From the NCBI GenBank assembly GCA_944989445.1, contig CALYLW010000123.1, positions 1,924,810 through 1,988,809 on the forward strand: a DNA stretch of 64,000 nucleotides, read 5' to 3'. Under the pieces are notes generated by a model. It did no database searches. It had not been told where the DNA came from and was given only the letters and a program-made list of their open reading frames with translations. Each line of letters begins with the position of its first letter. Position 1 is the stretch's first letter. This DNA is from Ampullaceana balthica (Eukaryota > Mollusca > Gastropoda > Lymnaeidae). The position numbers and the translations under genes are program-made. Below are positions 49,301 through 59,234 of the stretch, piece after piece.

Positions 49301-51980
49301 CCGGATATTTGCTAGTATAAATATATATATATATATATATAGCGTGCTTTTTAAAAAAAAATAAGTGCCGGTACTCAGTGATGGATTGCCTAACTTTTAA
49401 CTACCAGTTCGCACCTCAATGCAAGCTAAATCGCAACTGCAAAGATACTATATGTCTAAAACAATTTTATTTTATAATTAACCAATAATAATAAACTTTA
49501 AAATACAAGAAAATTAATAATTTTTTCCCACATTGAAAAACGGTGCCGGTACGCCGTACCGGTGCGTACCGTCACAAAAATAACTGTATATATATATATA
49601 TATATATCGCTATACGGGAGCGAGACATGAACATCGTAAAGTATACATCCCATGAGCGCAAGCTTAATATCTTCCAATTGATGTGCCGGCGTCGCATCAT
49701 TTGCATTAAATGGCCGGACAAAGTGTCAAATAGTGAGGTCTTGATGCGTGCCAATATCATGTTCTCAATCCTTAGTGAAAGACGCCTAAGATGGCTAGGA
49801 CATGTAAAAATAATGAGCCCGGGTCGTATCCCCAAGGACCTCCTATAAGAAGAACTGGCATCAGGAAAGAGGAATACATGTTTCCCCCGTCTCCGATTTA
49901 AAGATGTCTGCCAGAGGGACATGAAACCAGCCGGAATAAACACAAGTGACTTGGAATGTAAAGCAGAAGACCGATCTACGTTGCGCACAGTGTCAAAGAG
50001 TGCGTTGTAGTAGCCGTGGAGCAAAAGATGGAGGAGGCTACAGACAGAAGAGCTAGGAGAAAGGCCAAAACATTGGGGAGAACATACATTGTGTGAAAAA
50101 GCTGTGTAAAAGACTGTCACTCAAGGATAGAACTGCACAAACGCACGCAGAAATGCAACCAAACCCAACGGTGATGCATCATCGTCTTTCGAGACGGAAG
50201 GAAATCGATTAACATATATATAATTTAGAAATATAAATTACTTAAATTACAGTACAGTAGCTCTACGCCCTTAATTTCTCATACGTTTTTTTTGTTTTTT
50301 TGTTTTGTTTGTTTGTTTGTTGTTGGTGATTGAATCATTTGTTTCGTTTATCATATGTTCATGCGCAATGAGTCTTCGGGAGAGATATAAAGCAGCGTAC
50401 TTTAAAAAGCGTCAATAATTAAACTTATTATTATTAATACTTTTTGTTAAAATTGTGACTGTTTTTCTAATAAAACACTTATATTTTGGTAAAGTTTTGA
50501 AGGTTTAATTAATCAAAAGTCTTGAAAAGCATTTAATGTTTATTCAAGATAAAATAAGTAAATATAAAGTAGAAGTTGTAAAGAAAAAAAATAGATGTTA
50601 TAAAACTAGTGTCCCAAAACCATATGATGCTTTTCTGAACATCAGACAAAATGTGATTCATGATTTAATTTTTATTTCACATCTTAATTTCTGAAGCATA
50701 AGTAATTTTTAATTATTACACATTTCCAAAAAAAAATGTATAATGATAGGTGAAAAATACAAAATTTCAGATTTTATTTAACAATTGCAATTTTATAAAT
50801 TTATTTAACCAAACAAAAAATCATATTTATGATCCTTTTATAAATAATGCGTTATTTTTTATTGCTTGATTTACATTTATTAAAAATATTTAAAGACACG
50901 TACAATTTTGAAAGCAGAATATTTAAATAGAACTAAATTTTAAATTTTCTTTAGTTTTCACAAACAAAAAATATGTTTAATTATCTACTTACCATATGCA
51001 AACTATTTCGATGTAAATTTTAAAACAGATGGAGTCTATGAGAACACAAATACACCGAATCAATACGTAAATAACGGTGTCAAGACTTTCTACGTGGAAC
51101 CAGAGCCACCAAACAGCATATACAACAATGTCTTCCCAGTTGTAAGTGAGACATTTTGAAATGATAAAACTAATGTAACTTAGCTTTTAAGATAGAAGGT
51201 TGATACATACAAGAACTTTGCCTGTAATACGTGTAGTGAAAATCACATAAAAGAATAACGTTAAAAGGTATAGACAGACAACTATGGAGTCCGTGTGGTT
51301 TTAACAGCAATATCTCCTCAAGCCATTCTGTGTGAGGTTTTAGGTAAAATATTATAAATACTAGAAAACCATAATTTCGTGAATCTATGAAATGGTTTAA
51401 GCAGCTCCCTGCTATTTATAATGCAGCGGTAGCAATATGTGCAAGACTGAAATCATCGTATTGAAAATCAATAAAAAGTTATAAAATAACATTAATAATT
51501 TATAGATAAAAACACAATACTTTGAATATGTGCGCGTTCCATTTTAAGTAATTGTAATAACAAAGGGCCACATATTCATTACTGGGTAAATAAAACATGT
51601 TTTTTTTTCCATCAATTTTGATTTTAATGTACACACATACTCATCGCAAACACAAATGTATTGAATGGTGTAGAAAGTCAGTTTACTAGATCCTGACACT
51701 TCTCACATTTAAAAAAAAATAAAATTATCCTTTGACTTTAACCGACGTATTTCAGGATTTTGGCCGCTATATGAACGAAGATGGTCTCGTCTACGTAACA
51801 GTTCACAACAGTGAGGCTGCACCTCTACGTGCTGATGCCAACTCTCGAAGTCAAAGATGCAAGGTGTCCTACACGGAGATCGACCCCAACAAGAAGACAA
51901 AGGTGCAGAGCACGTCTGAAGATTCAACGGAAGGAGGAGAACAAGATATTATCTACCATAATATTAGCGGCGTATTTTAG
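34687..51980 (+). CDS. Ig-superfamily transmembrane receptor with four ITIM-like motifs (copy 3, complete, 10 exons)
   Basis: Ten exons join in one frame: 34687-34756, 38647-38973, 39344-39667, 40368-40700, 46718-46792, 47164-47280, 47675-47708, 48022-48125, 51029-51141, 51756-51980. The coding length is 1,722 bases, or 573 residues plus TAG. Every junction has GT/AG and matching phase. Layout: signal peptide 1-23; Ig-like domains about 24-132 and 133-240; cysteine-rich third domain 241-351; stem 352-376; transmembrane helix about 391-411; basic juxtamembrane stretch and long tail 412-573. The tail holds four [SIVL]xYxx[IVL] motifs at Y493, Y512, Y538 and Y566, plus YxN at Y465?-type (YEN), Y474 and Y504. 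By analogy with vertebrate ITIM receptors it would sit at the plasma membrane and recruit SH2 phosphatases after tyrosine phosphorylation; that role is inferred. Many N-glycosylation sequons lie in the ectodomain. It is a paralogue of copies 1 and 2. The ligand is unknown. Confidence 0.85.
35452..38480. mobile_element. TIR element, hAT-like, in intron 1 of copy 3
   Basis: The two ends carry inverted CAGCCGCGTAGCG and CGCTACGCCTCTA. The interior is AT-rich with no intact transposase; only short frames are seen. A target duplication is not clear, so the superfamily is tentative. The R-type repeat at 37,660-38,060 lies inside it. Confidence 0.5.
37655..38062 (+). repeat. Interspersed repeat R2, copy A
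   Basis: It matches 59,235-59,665 along its length: a cgggcggaaaaag block, aaatttggca, the atttcagatcgatcgaacg core, a gaccacatctcgtgtttt block and an actttgtttttac end. It is non-coding. Confidence 0.75.
38647..38973 (+). CDS. Copy 3 exon 2: first Ig-like domain
   Basis: The exon has a phase 1-1 structure between tttcag and a gttagt donor. It shows the B-strand cysteine (FKC) and an F-strand YxC (DYTCQA) spaced as in an Ig fold. The usual C-strand Trp is not evident, so this is a divergent domain. Sequons are present (NRS, NST, NLT). It is closely similar to copy 2 at 15911-16243 and to the 3' half relic in copy 1. The codon spanning the 3' junction is Cys (T|GT). Confidence 0.85.
39344..39667 (+). 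CDS. Copy 3 exon 3: second Ig-like domain
   Basis: The acceptor is ccctag and the donor is gtaagt, phase 1-1. It encodes a B-strand Cys (VIC) and a classic F-strand DxGxYxC motif (DDMGTYICV), the best Ig signature in the gene. It aligns closely with 16612-16934 in copy 2 and 5132-5451 in copy 1. Here the frame is open throughout, unlike both relatives. Both boundary codons are split Cys codons. Confidence 0.87.
40368..40700 (+). CDS. Copy 3 exon 4: third, cysteine-rich extracellular domain
   Basis: The 111-codon exon (acceptor acag, donor gtgagt, phase 1-1) encodes a domain with several cysteines: the split junction Cys, LCH, ICVE, GTCKE, ICLDC and ITC. The conserved core includes a VFGVSY stretch and a YIGSGY stretch. 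It has Ig-like length and phase but lacks a clear DxGxYxC, so it may be a divergent Ig domain or another small beta domain. The exon in copy 2 at 17849-18181 has exactly the same length (333 bp) and is highly similar, which argues for constraint until recently. Confidence 0.8.
40835..41905 (+). pseudogene. LINE (CR1-type) 3' fragment in intron 4 of copy 3
   Basis: It reads ANQFADDTQLYNRTDPSD, then SKLKLNDEKTEALLF and NLGYIISDIMSTHNFIN in several frames, and HWLPIQAQ near 41,420. The 3' end carries the tgtaaagcactgtgagccc and gcgctataaa motif common in CR1/L2-like elements. It is broken by stops. Confidence 0.8.
41999..45570. repeat. GGGCCC-punctuated tandem block in intron 4 of copy 3
   Basis: About twenty GC-rich nodes of the gggccccggcccc type recur every 130-180 bases within otherwise AT-rich sequence. 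Between them recur tagtattttaatatnggct, aagtttggttaagatccatt and gtagctaacgcataaactaa blocks. Larger modules end in acgatcgg and acagctataaaggac followed by CA and AT repeats near 43,245, 44,700 and 45,550. No coding frame survives. Confidence 0.8.
46718..46792 (+). CDS. Copy 3 exon 5: Pro/Ser/Thr stem
   Basis: This 75-bp phase 1-1 exon encodes a short stalk rich in Pro, Ser and Thr (EPASPPNTSPSSSTP and onward) between the ectodomain and the membrane exon, probably O-glycosylated. The acceptor is tattag and the donor is gtatgt. Related 75-bp sequences are found at 19127-19201 (copy 2) and 6155-6229 (copy 1), but the stem sequence there is much less mucin-like. Confidence 0.75.
47164..47280 (+). 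CDS. Copy 3 exon 6: transmembrane segment
   Basis: The acceptor is tttacag and the exon is phase 1-1. It encodes a short acidic juxtamembrane linker, then about 21 hydrophobic residues (VLVFLCVLLLCVTMSLAVVV) followed by HFYR, a typical type I stop-transfer. There is no charged residue inside the helix, so no obvious pairing with an ITAM adaptor. The homologous exon in copy 2 ends at 24363. Confidence 0.85.
47675..47708 (+). CDS. Copy 3 exon 7: basic juxtamembrane micro-exon
   Basis: This 34-bp exon enters in phase 1 and leaves in phase 2, encoding SKWHKFRRRPS. The acceptor is ttttag and the donor is gtaaag. It continues the stop-transfer signal with a polybasic stretch suited to membrane contact. 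It is too short to be found without frame joining; phase agreement with exons 6 and 8 is the main support. Confidence 0.72.
48022..48125 (+). CDS. Copy 3 exon 8: proximal cytoplasmic tail
   Basis: The acceptor is cctaacag and the donor is gtatgt, entering in phase 2 and leaving in phase 1. It encodes a basic, Ser/Gln-rich segment (residues 427-461) with one tyrosine (DYKTG) that matches no SH2 consensus I recognise. It links the membrane exon to the signalling exons. Confidence 0.72.
48480..49315 (+). repeat. Degenerate tandem array in intron 8 of copy 3
   Basis: Units share gatcccattttgcaac and gtgatcatactg motifs with ggaaaggaattcaa spacers. Two neighbouring units starting at 48924 and 49011 are nearly identical with a period of 87 bases. 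It is followed by AT repeats. Confidence 0.72.
49610..50205 (+). pseudogene. LINE 3' fragment in intron 8 of copy 3
   Basis: The first frame encodes ERRLRWLGHVKIMSPGRIP and then, out of frame, LASGKRNTCF and RLRFKDVCQRDMK. The last hundred bases (gtgatgcatcatcgtctttcg) recur inverted at 53,438-53,545. Confidence 0.8.
51029..51141 (+). CDS. Copy 3 exon 9: cytoplasmic tail with YxN sites and first ITIM
   Basis: The acceptor is aaacag (phase 1 in) and the donor is gtaagt (phase 0 out). It encodes residues 462-499 with four tyrosines: Y465 in VYENT and Y474 in QYVNN (both pYxN, a Grb2-SH2 type), Y483 in FYVEP, and Y493 in SIYNNV, which fits the ITIM consensus. The tyrosine density is unusual for a 38-residue segment and supports a signalling role. 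Confidence 0.8.
51756..51980 (+). CDS. Copy 3 exon 10: terminal tail with three ITIMs
   Basis: The acceptor is tttcag, phase 0, and the exon runs to TAG at 51978-51980. It encodes residues 500-573 with YMN at Y504 (Grb2 type) and three ITIM matches: LVYVTV, VSYTEI and IIYHNI. The spacing between successive ITIM tyrosines, counting the one in exon 9, is 19, 26 and 28 residues, within the range of known tandem ITIM receptors that engage SHP phosphatases. GC content is clearly above the surrounding DNA. Confidence 0.85.
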   Translation, partial: DFGRYMNEDGLVYVTVHNSEAAPLRADANSRSQRCKVSYTEIDPNKKTKVQSTSEDSTEGGEQDIIYHNISGVF

Positions 51981-52097
51981 CTACATCTCTAAGGCTTTTC
52001 GTGAATTTTACTTTTTTCAGATTTTTTTTGAAGAGTTTCATTTATTTAATATCATTCTAAAGTGTAAAATGAATGGAAAAAAAAATCATGTACTTTT

Positions 52098-52103
52098 AAT
52101 AAA
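52098..52103 (+). terminator. Candidate polyadenylation signal of copy 3
   Basis: A canonical AATAAA lies about 120 bases after the stop codon of copy 3. In AT-rich DNA such hexamers are common, so the position is what supports it. Confidence 0.45.
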
Positions 52104-53437
52104 ATATAAGCAATTAAATGATCAAGATTGGAAAAAAAATTAAAGTCTATTACATTTTTTAAATTTAACTGACCAAGAAAGCTCTATGAGAAATCCTGAT
52201 TCTCACTCTTCGTGTGCAGTGTTTAAATTATTGCCTTTATTTAATAATTAAATCGTTCATTTTATATTCCTATTAAAAAAAATTATAAATAGCAACCAGC
52301 TTAAAACTGTTACTTATTCGCAAACCACATAAACGTGTAAATCATGGATAAAGGAATTTTAAAAAGTATGATTCATTTTTGACCTCAACAAAGTCATTAA
52401 ATCAAATCAATATAAATGCAAAATGTATAAGTTATAATTGTTGTCTCTTCTGTTGCTTTGGATTTATTTTGTTTATTTTAATCCTAAGAAAGCTAATAAC
52501 ATTCAATTACCGTTTTGTAATTTTTTTAAAAATTAATCATTACTAGACCCTCGGAGTAGCATACGCCATAGAAGAGTGGGGGAAAGGGGGAAGAATGGAC
52601 ACAAACAACAGCAGGAAGAAATGAGAACAACGCGCGTCAACGTCGGTGGTACCGCCCTCGCTTGCCAACCATAAACAAGGATTGGTCGACCCTAGTGAGG
52701 GTCATTTGTCATGCTTATTTGCTCGTGTCTTTTGCTTGTCCTGGGTTATATTTAAAGAAAATATCGCCATATTTATTCGAGCTTATTTTAGTTAACACTA
52801 TGTGAAGTATAGGAAGTATAAAGTGTAGTGAACATAATATATATTTTTTTTTACAAAATACTTTCAAATCCGTATCATGATTCTCTGAATGTATAGTCAA
52901 GATTTTCGTGGAAATTGTAATGTAAAGATTTAATTCTTGATTTTTCCAGTAAACAAAACTTGTTGAATAGATTAATTAGTTTTTTTAGGCTAAAAAGTTT
53001 TTTTGAAAAGACGGACTGATTTTAGGTAATGACACTGAACTATAGATTTGTCAATTTGATCTTGCGTATGTAGCACAGTTTTTATATTAGATTGTCTAAA
53101 TTTCATTAGTCATAACTGTTATTAAACGTGGTTTTAAAATATTGAAGTGAAAACAGTAGAGCGGGGTAAAGCTGGACATATTGTGCAATATAGACCTAGT
53201 TTTGAGACATATGATTGAATCTTCACAAAGTTGTAAATCACATAAAGAAGATTCCACAATAAATGTTCACATTTTTTAAAAACTTTACTCAAAAGTAGAA
53301 AAAGTTTATTGTTTCGAACAGAAATGAGTTTACGTCTATTTTACAACATAATCACTTTAATGTACTTTTCATTATCCATGCAATATTGTTTAAAATTTTA
53401 TTTTGAATAAAACTACAAATAAATGTTATTACTCGGC

Positions 53438-53548
53438 ATCCTTCCGTCTTGCGAGACGATGGTGCATCACCGTTGAGTTGGGTTGCATTTCCTCGTGTGG
53501 TTGAGCAGTCCTATCCTTGAGTGACAGTCCTTACCACAGCTTTTACAC
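53438..53548 (-). mobile_element. Short LINE 3' end, reverse
   Basis: Its reverse complement matches 50,100-50,205: cactcaaggatag, gcaac and gatgcatcatcgt blocks in the same order. Confidence 0.7.
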
Positions 53549-54743
53549 ACGAGCTCTCTGCTTTAAAATTGTTAATAATTCTTATTATTTATGGTTAACC
53601 TGAGCTACGACCTACCCATACAATTTGAACGAATTCAGCTTAATTATCTGCTTAAACAGAAATTGATAATTATACAAATTTTAATCCATGTTAACATTAT
53701 TCATCTGATTATTTATGTGTTTAACTCTGTCCAAATGTGTGTTTTATTTGTGTTAATAATGAGTTTTTTCTGAAAATGAATTAAATGGTAACCTACATAA
53801 TCCTTCAATAAAATCCGTGTTATCTATTTTAATAGTTTTCTAAAAAAAAAGTATAAATTTTGCGGAGAACAAATTTTCATTAAAATTGTATTTATAATTT
53901 TTTTTTAGAAACCATTTTATCCGATTAAAAATTTATACGTTTTTATATACATAGATAGATCATCAGTTAAAGTAAAATTCAATAAATCTAACCCCATTCA
54001 TTACTAAAGACATACAATATAATGCTATTTTCTGAATGCGCCTTTGCCATACAATAATTATATCAAATAAAACAATATGAAATAGCATACAACTTTTAAA
54101 AGACGCACAATTCCTGCACTTTCATGAAAATCAAAATTTAAGACTCATTCCCTTTAAAAAAAAACAAAAGTCAAAGAAGACACAAAATAAATGATCAATG
54201 GTGTGGAAAAAATGTTTTAAAAAATAAAGGCTGGAGTGTTAAGGCCTATAAAAGTACATGACACATTTCATAAGAATAACACCCAACAATATGTTATAAA
54301 TAAATATTTACATGTACCGAATGAATAAGAATCTAATTAATTTGTAGAAGCGACGTTTTAGTAAAAATGCAAATTTATATTCGTGCCTTTTTAATATTTT
54401 CGTAAAATTATTATTATTTCTCTATTGAAAACCCTTTTTGTCTCTCCAAATAAATGATTAAATTCTAAAAATAAAAAGTAAGCAAGTAAAAAATAAATCA
54501 ATTCTGATATAAAAAACCACCAGTCATCCACGCTCCAAAAGATTAAATTTTTATCATAATTCATTATTTAAATCTTATTGTGATTTCTTGTTCTAAAAAA
54601 ATCTAACTCTTATTTAATCTTCAATTTTAAATGATTTTTTAGTAACTTCTTGAATTACGTTAGAAAACTGAAACACAATAAATAGAGGTAAAAAAAGATT
54701 TTTTAAAACCCCGTTCTTATAAGTGTACTAAAAAGAAGAAAAT

Positions 54744-54960
54744 AATTTAAACTAATAAGTTCAAGCCCTTTCATATAATATGACTAAAAACGTTGGGCGG
54801 GTGCTTATGATGTTTTAAATATGCAGTTCAGTCATTCTCTAACTTAATAGATATCTTTTTTGCCTTCTTAATTTATAAATCTTTATTTTTTATACCAAAC
54901 TACAGCCCCACGTTTTTAGTCATATTATATGAAAGTACTTGAACTTATTAGTTTTAAATT
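54744..54960. mobile_element. Foldback MITE, copy B
   Basis: The inverted arms of about 50 bases (aatttaaactaataagttc and its complement, through aatatgactaaaaacg) are better matched than in copy A. The central loop holds tatgcagtt and gccttctta blocks shared with copy A. Confidence 0.72.
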
Positions 54961-55060
54961 ATTTTCTTCTTTTTAGTAAACTTATAAAAACGTGGTTTTT
55001 ACAAATCTTTTTTTATCTCTATTTATTACACGCTTTTATTATTATTATTACACACTTTTA

Positions 55061-55834
55061 TTTAAGTCACAATGTTTGTATGTTGTATCCATCCTTCCTT
55101 CAAATCTTGAAACGTTAAATTAAACCACTTGTTATGAACCTAGAGATCTCAAAATTTTACCACATATAGATTTTAAATGACAATGCATGGTATCAAAATT
55201 TCAGATCGATCGAATGTACCGTAATGAAATTAATCAATTTTTAGTTTATCTCTATTTATCACTATTTCGAATGTATAGTCGTCTGCTAGAGTTGACCTCC
55301 ACGGCTCACTGGTTTCACTCTAGCCCTCGTAAATTCCCGTGTTTACATCTAGGACAGGGGAAATCAGCGCGTTTCAGTCTGTAAATGTTTGTAAATAAAA
55401 GCGTGTCCTTTTTTAAAAAAAGATTTTTTTACATTTTATTACTTATTTAAGTCACAATGTTTGTATGTTGTATCCATCCATCCTTCCTTCAAATCTTGTA
55501 ACGTACAATTAAACCACTTATGATGGCCTAGAGATCTCAAAATTTTACCACAGATAGATCTTGGATGACAATGCATTGTATCAAAATTTCAGATCGATCG
55601 AAAGTACCGTAATTAAATTAATCAATTTTTAGTTTATCTCTATTTATCACTATTTAGAATGTATAGTCGTCTGCTAGAGTTGACATCCACGGCTCAATGG
55701 TTTCACTCTAGCCCTAAATTACCAAATTCACATGTTTACATCAAGGCCAGGGGAGATAAGCGCGTTTCAGTCTGTAAATGTTTGTAAATAAAAGCGTGTC
55801 CTTTTTAAAAAAAGATTTTTTTACATTTTACTTA
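55061..55834 (+). repeat. Head-to-tail dimer of the 385-394-bp repeat
   Basis: Two units, each starting tttaagtcacaatgtttg, begin at 55061 and 55446, a period of 385 bases. The same sequence interrupts the hAT transposase at 21558. The dimer lies inside sequence related to 1,200-1,385 near the foldback MITE. Confidence 0.82.
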
Positions 55835-58529
55835 TTTTATTCTTTTTAGTCCACTTACAAAAACGTGGTTTTTAAAAATATGTTTTTCCTCTATTTTTCT
55901 TTTACACCAAACACCTCATAAGCGCACGCCCAACGTTTTAAAAAACACAGTGATGTTGTCACGGGGTGAACTCATGGATGTCAACAAAAGCAGACGGTAC
56001 AGATGCTTATATGTACATAAACTAAAAAGTTCAATAATTTAATAACAGTACATTTGATCGATCTAAAATTTTGATACAATGCATTGTCATTCAAGATCTA
56101 AATGTGGTTAAAATTTGAGATCTCTAGAACCATCAGACATTGTTTAATTTTACGTTGGCATATTTGAAAAATTGACAGACAAACAAATCCACAGGAACGA
56201 AAGCGAGTTAATAAAACGTGGTTAATTATTGATACACTTAATTATAAAACTGATTAAATTTGAGAACTTAGAAAATTAAGACGATAAATAATGTTTTAGC
56301 CAAGATTGGGCAATTCTATGTCACTTAACATTTCACATTCTAGCCATGCCCTTTTTTTTTAAGTTCTTTTTTTTTAAAAAAAAATTTTGAGTTGGTTTTG
56401 TAAATTATATCAACACCAACAAAAGTAAAAGTCAGCGAGTCACCACAACATATGTGTAAGACCAATATTTTAAAATTTCTCTCATAGACTTATCTGCAAG
56501 TATTTTCTTTGAAAAATAATTGCATTGAAAACTAACATTACTTTCAGACTTATATCGCTAAATATTTCATAAAAAGTCTCATAGTCAAGGACAATTGAAA
56601 ATGTTGGCAGAAATTAACGTACTCCTTAACAATTGCTTTTGTTCTGGCGTAACACATTCTCAATAGTATGAATACCGGCTATTCATTAGCCCTCCTTGCC
56701 ACTTTGCGTAACAGTCAGCTAGGGCGTGGGGGAGGGGGGTTGAAAACAACCTATTGGGATGGAACAATCAACCGGCAGAGTTAAACATGCATCATCTTAA
56801 AACGACTGTACAACTTCGAGTTCTGTTGCATTTCCACCGTTATTCATTATTGACGTGGGAATAAATGTCTACTTATACAAATATACAGCATCTAAAACAT
56901 TTAAAACATATTCTCATACATAAAAAAAAATAATTAAAAATCAACATTTCTATACAATCATAAAACAAACATAATTAATATTGTGATACTTAATTAACGG
57001 GGTACTGCGTTGAAAAACAATTGCATTTTTCAAAAGAGTAAAATGATAAACTATCTTATAAATCTAATGATTTTTTTAAAGAAAATAAAAAAAATATTTT
57101 TTAAAAAATGTAAAAAAAAACAAACAAACAAATAAGCATTCATTGATTAAATGAAACAGTACAAAAGAAGCATAAGATCACTTTGTTAATACAAAAAATG
57201 GTCCCGAAAGTGAACTTATTTACTGTATTGTAGTAACACAGAACGCACTCCTTGACTCAGAGTTTCTGTTTCCGTCAAGTTAAACCATATTTTGAAACAC
57301 TTAGAACGATCCTGTCCAAGTTGAGCTGAATTGGCTTTCTATGACCTCTCAGCTGGAGTGCTCTTATACGAACTTAATTTAATTCAAGACCTTTGCCTAA
57401 CTACAATATGTATATTACTTCCTTTTGGATTTCCCAACCAGTTTCTCTAAATTCACAGATTTTCTGTGGTTTTGTTTATGGAAATAAAGCATAAAGAACG
57501 CATATCGTAAATCGAATGAGATAAAATGTATACGCCGAAAATATAACATCAAATAAATGAATTTTATAAGTTTATAAATTTAAAGAATAAATGAATATCT
57601 TTAAAAAAAAACTTTTTAATATTTAGATTTAAAAAAAAAGAATTGAGTATACTTCTTCTTGTAAAAATATAGCTATACTCTATATAAAACACCTTTAATT
57701 GTTTGTTTCTATGTAATGATAGTAGTATTGTACAGTTTTTCTTTTCTTTAAAATAAAAAAAGCAATTAAAAAATATATTTATTTATCTGTTTTTTATTAT
57801 TATTCAATATATTTAAATCGGTTATTTTTTTAATTATTTTTTTTCGTTTAAAAGGAGACTAAAAGAATCACACAATCATCTTGTTAGTCCGTCATATTTC
57901 GTACTAGATGTTATTTAAGTTTTAGAGTAACTTCTGCCTGATTGAATTTTATAGGAAAATTCTTGTCACATCGAGTTACCGCTCTTAACGAATCACCACC
58001 TTGTACTCACTGAGTGTGACTAAATTTGAACTAAAAATAGATTGACGGAAGTAAATGTTTCATTGTGTGTAGCACAGTCAATAGTCGTGTTTATAGTTGC
58101 TTATCAAGAGCAAGCTGTTCGAAATAGGAAAAATGTTCTATTATGCATACATTTCATTGCAGTGTGCATAGAAATTACATTATTAGCACTTCCAAAAAAA
58201 TTTAAAAGTAGTAGATTTAATTGAAGACTCGAAGTTTTACTTTAATTTGTGCGATTTTACATTTTTTCCTGTGTCGAAATAAAGAAAATGTGGTGAATGT
58301 GTAAGAAAAATCACAGTAAAGAAATACATGTATTTATTTAATTTTTAATGTACATCTTAATAGTGTTTTTGTGTGTTTTTATTACCTACTTGGCGTATTT
58401 TGTAAGTAGATAAGAACATTTTTTTTATTTTTAAAAAGCATTTGCAATAGGCTTAGTATAAATGCGTTAAATGGTTACAAAGAGGATTGCACAGCCAAAA
58501 CGAGGTGACATGTGAGATGAAGAGAGATC

Positions 58530-58622
58530 CCAAGATGTGAGAAAGAGAGAGAGACAGAGAGAATGAGAGTCAGAGAGAATGAGAGACAGAGAGAATGAGA
58601 GACAAAGATAGAGATACAGAAA
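58530..58622 (+). repeat. GAGA-rich minisatellite
   Basis: Units of roughly 18-20 bases (gagagacagagagaatga) are repeated about four times. Confidence 0.8.
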
Positions 58623-58955
58623 ATATATGTGTATACGTTTTTAATGTGTCTAATCATTTTATTACTTAAATATTTTTTAATTGATCAAAAATCTTCGTGT
58701 ATCACTATTTTGTTTTCAAAATTCCACAAATACAATTTTGAATACATTTTATGTCAATTAATTTGTGTAAAAGGAAAACAAAACAAAATCTATAAACATT
58801 TTTTAATGATTTTATATAATTAAGTGATACATAATTTTAAAACAAAAATCACATTAATTTACTATTGCTATTTAAATAAAATATGTTGATAGATTTGTAT
58901 ATTTTATTTCAAGGAGTTTGTTGAGCAGCTATATAATTAAATGTTCGCATAAGGC

Positions 58956-59037
58956 ATGCACATTAAAAGAATCAAGATTGAACGCTTGATAAGGTGCTCA
59001 ATATTTCTGATGACAATTGTTTTGGATGTAGTACAAG
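58956..59037 (+). CDS. Candidate signal-peptide exon of a gene leaving the right edge
   Basis: The ATG at 58956 opens 27 codons with a basic start (HIKRIKIERLIR) and a hydrophobic core (CSIFLMTIVL), ending in phase 1 at GTACGT. This resembles the first exons of the receptor family in phase and size but not in sequence. The next acceptor I find that fits is at 63978 (gatttcag), where the codons read on as GKQCPTF. It could be chance; no transcript evidence is available. Confidence 0.35.
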
Positions 59038-59234
59038 GTACGTATCATGAGATTACATCATAACATTGACAAGTACAATTTTTTTTATTTATTATAAGTT
59101 AAAAGAATAACCCCCTTTAAAGATAATAACTCTATTTTAATGGAGTGAATAGCTACGGGGTGGAGCATAAAACATTTTTTTAATAACTAGGCATTAGAAA
59201 TAAAATATCTTAAATATTAGAGATATGGGAACGA

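Larger units (their letters stand above)
52150..58955. other. Intergenic region after copy 3
   Basis: AT-rich and mostly featureless apart from the LINE end at 53,438, the MITE and repeat dimer at 54,744-55,834, and a GC-richer unassigned patch at 52,545-52,730. No exon with a convincing domain was found. Confidence 0.5.

Noticed and set aside
49572..50120. Minus-strand 182-codon frame
   Set aside because: It lies opposite a LINE fragment whose + strand motifs are recognisable; the minus frame has none.
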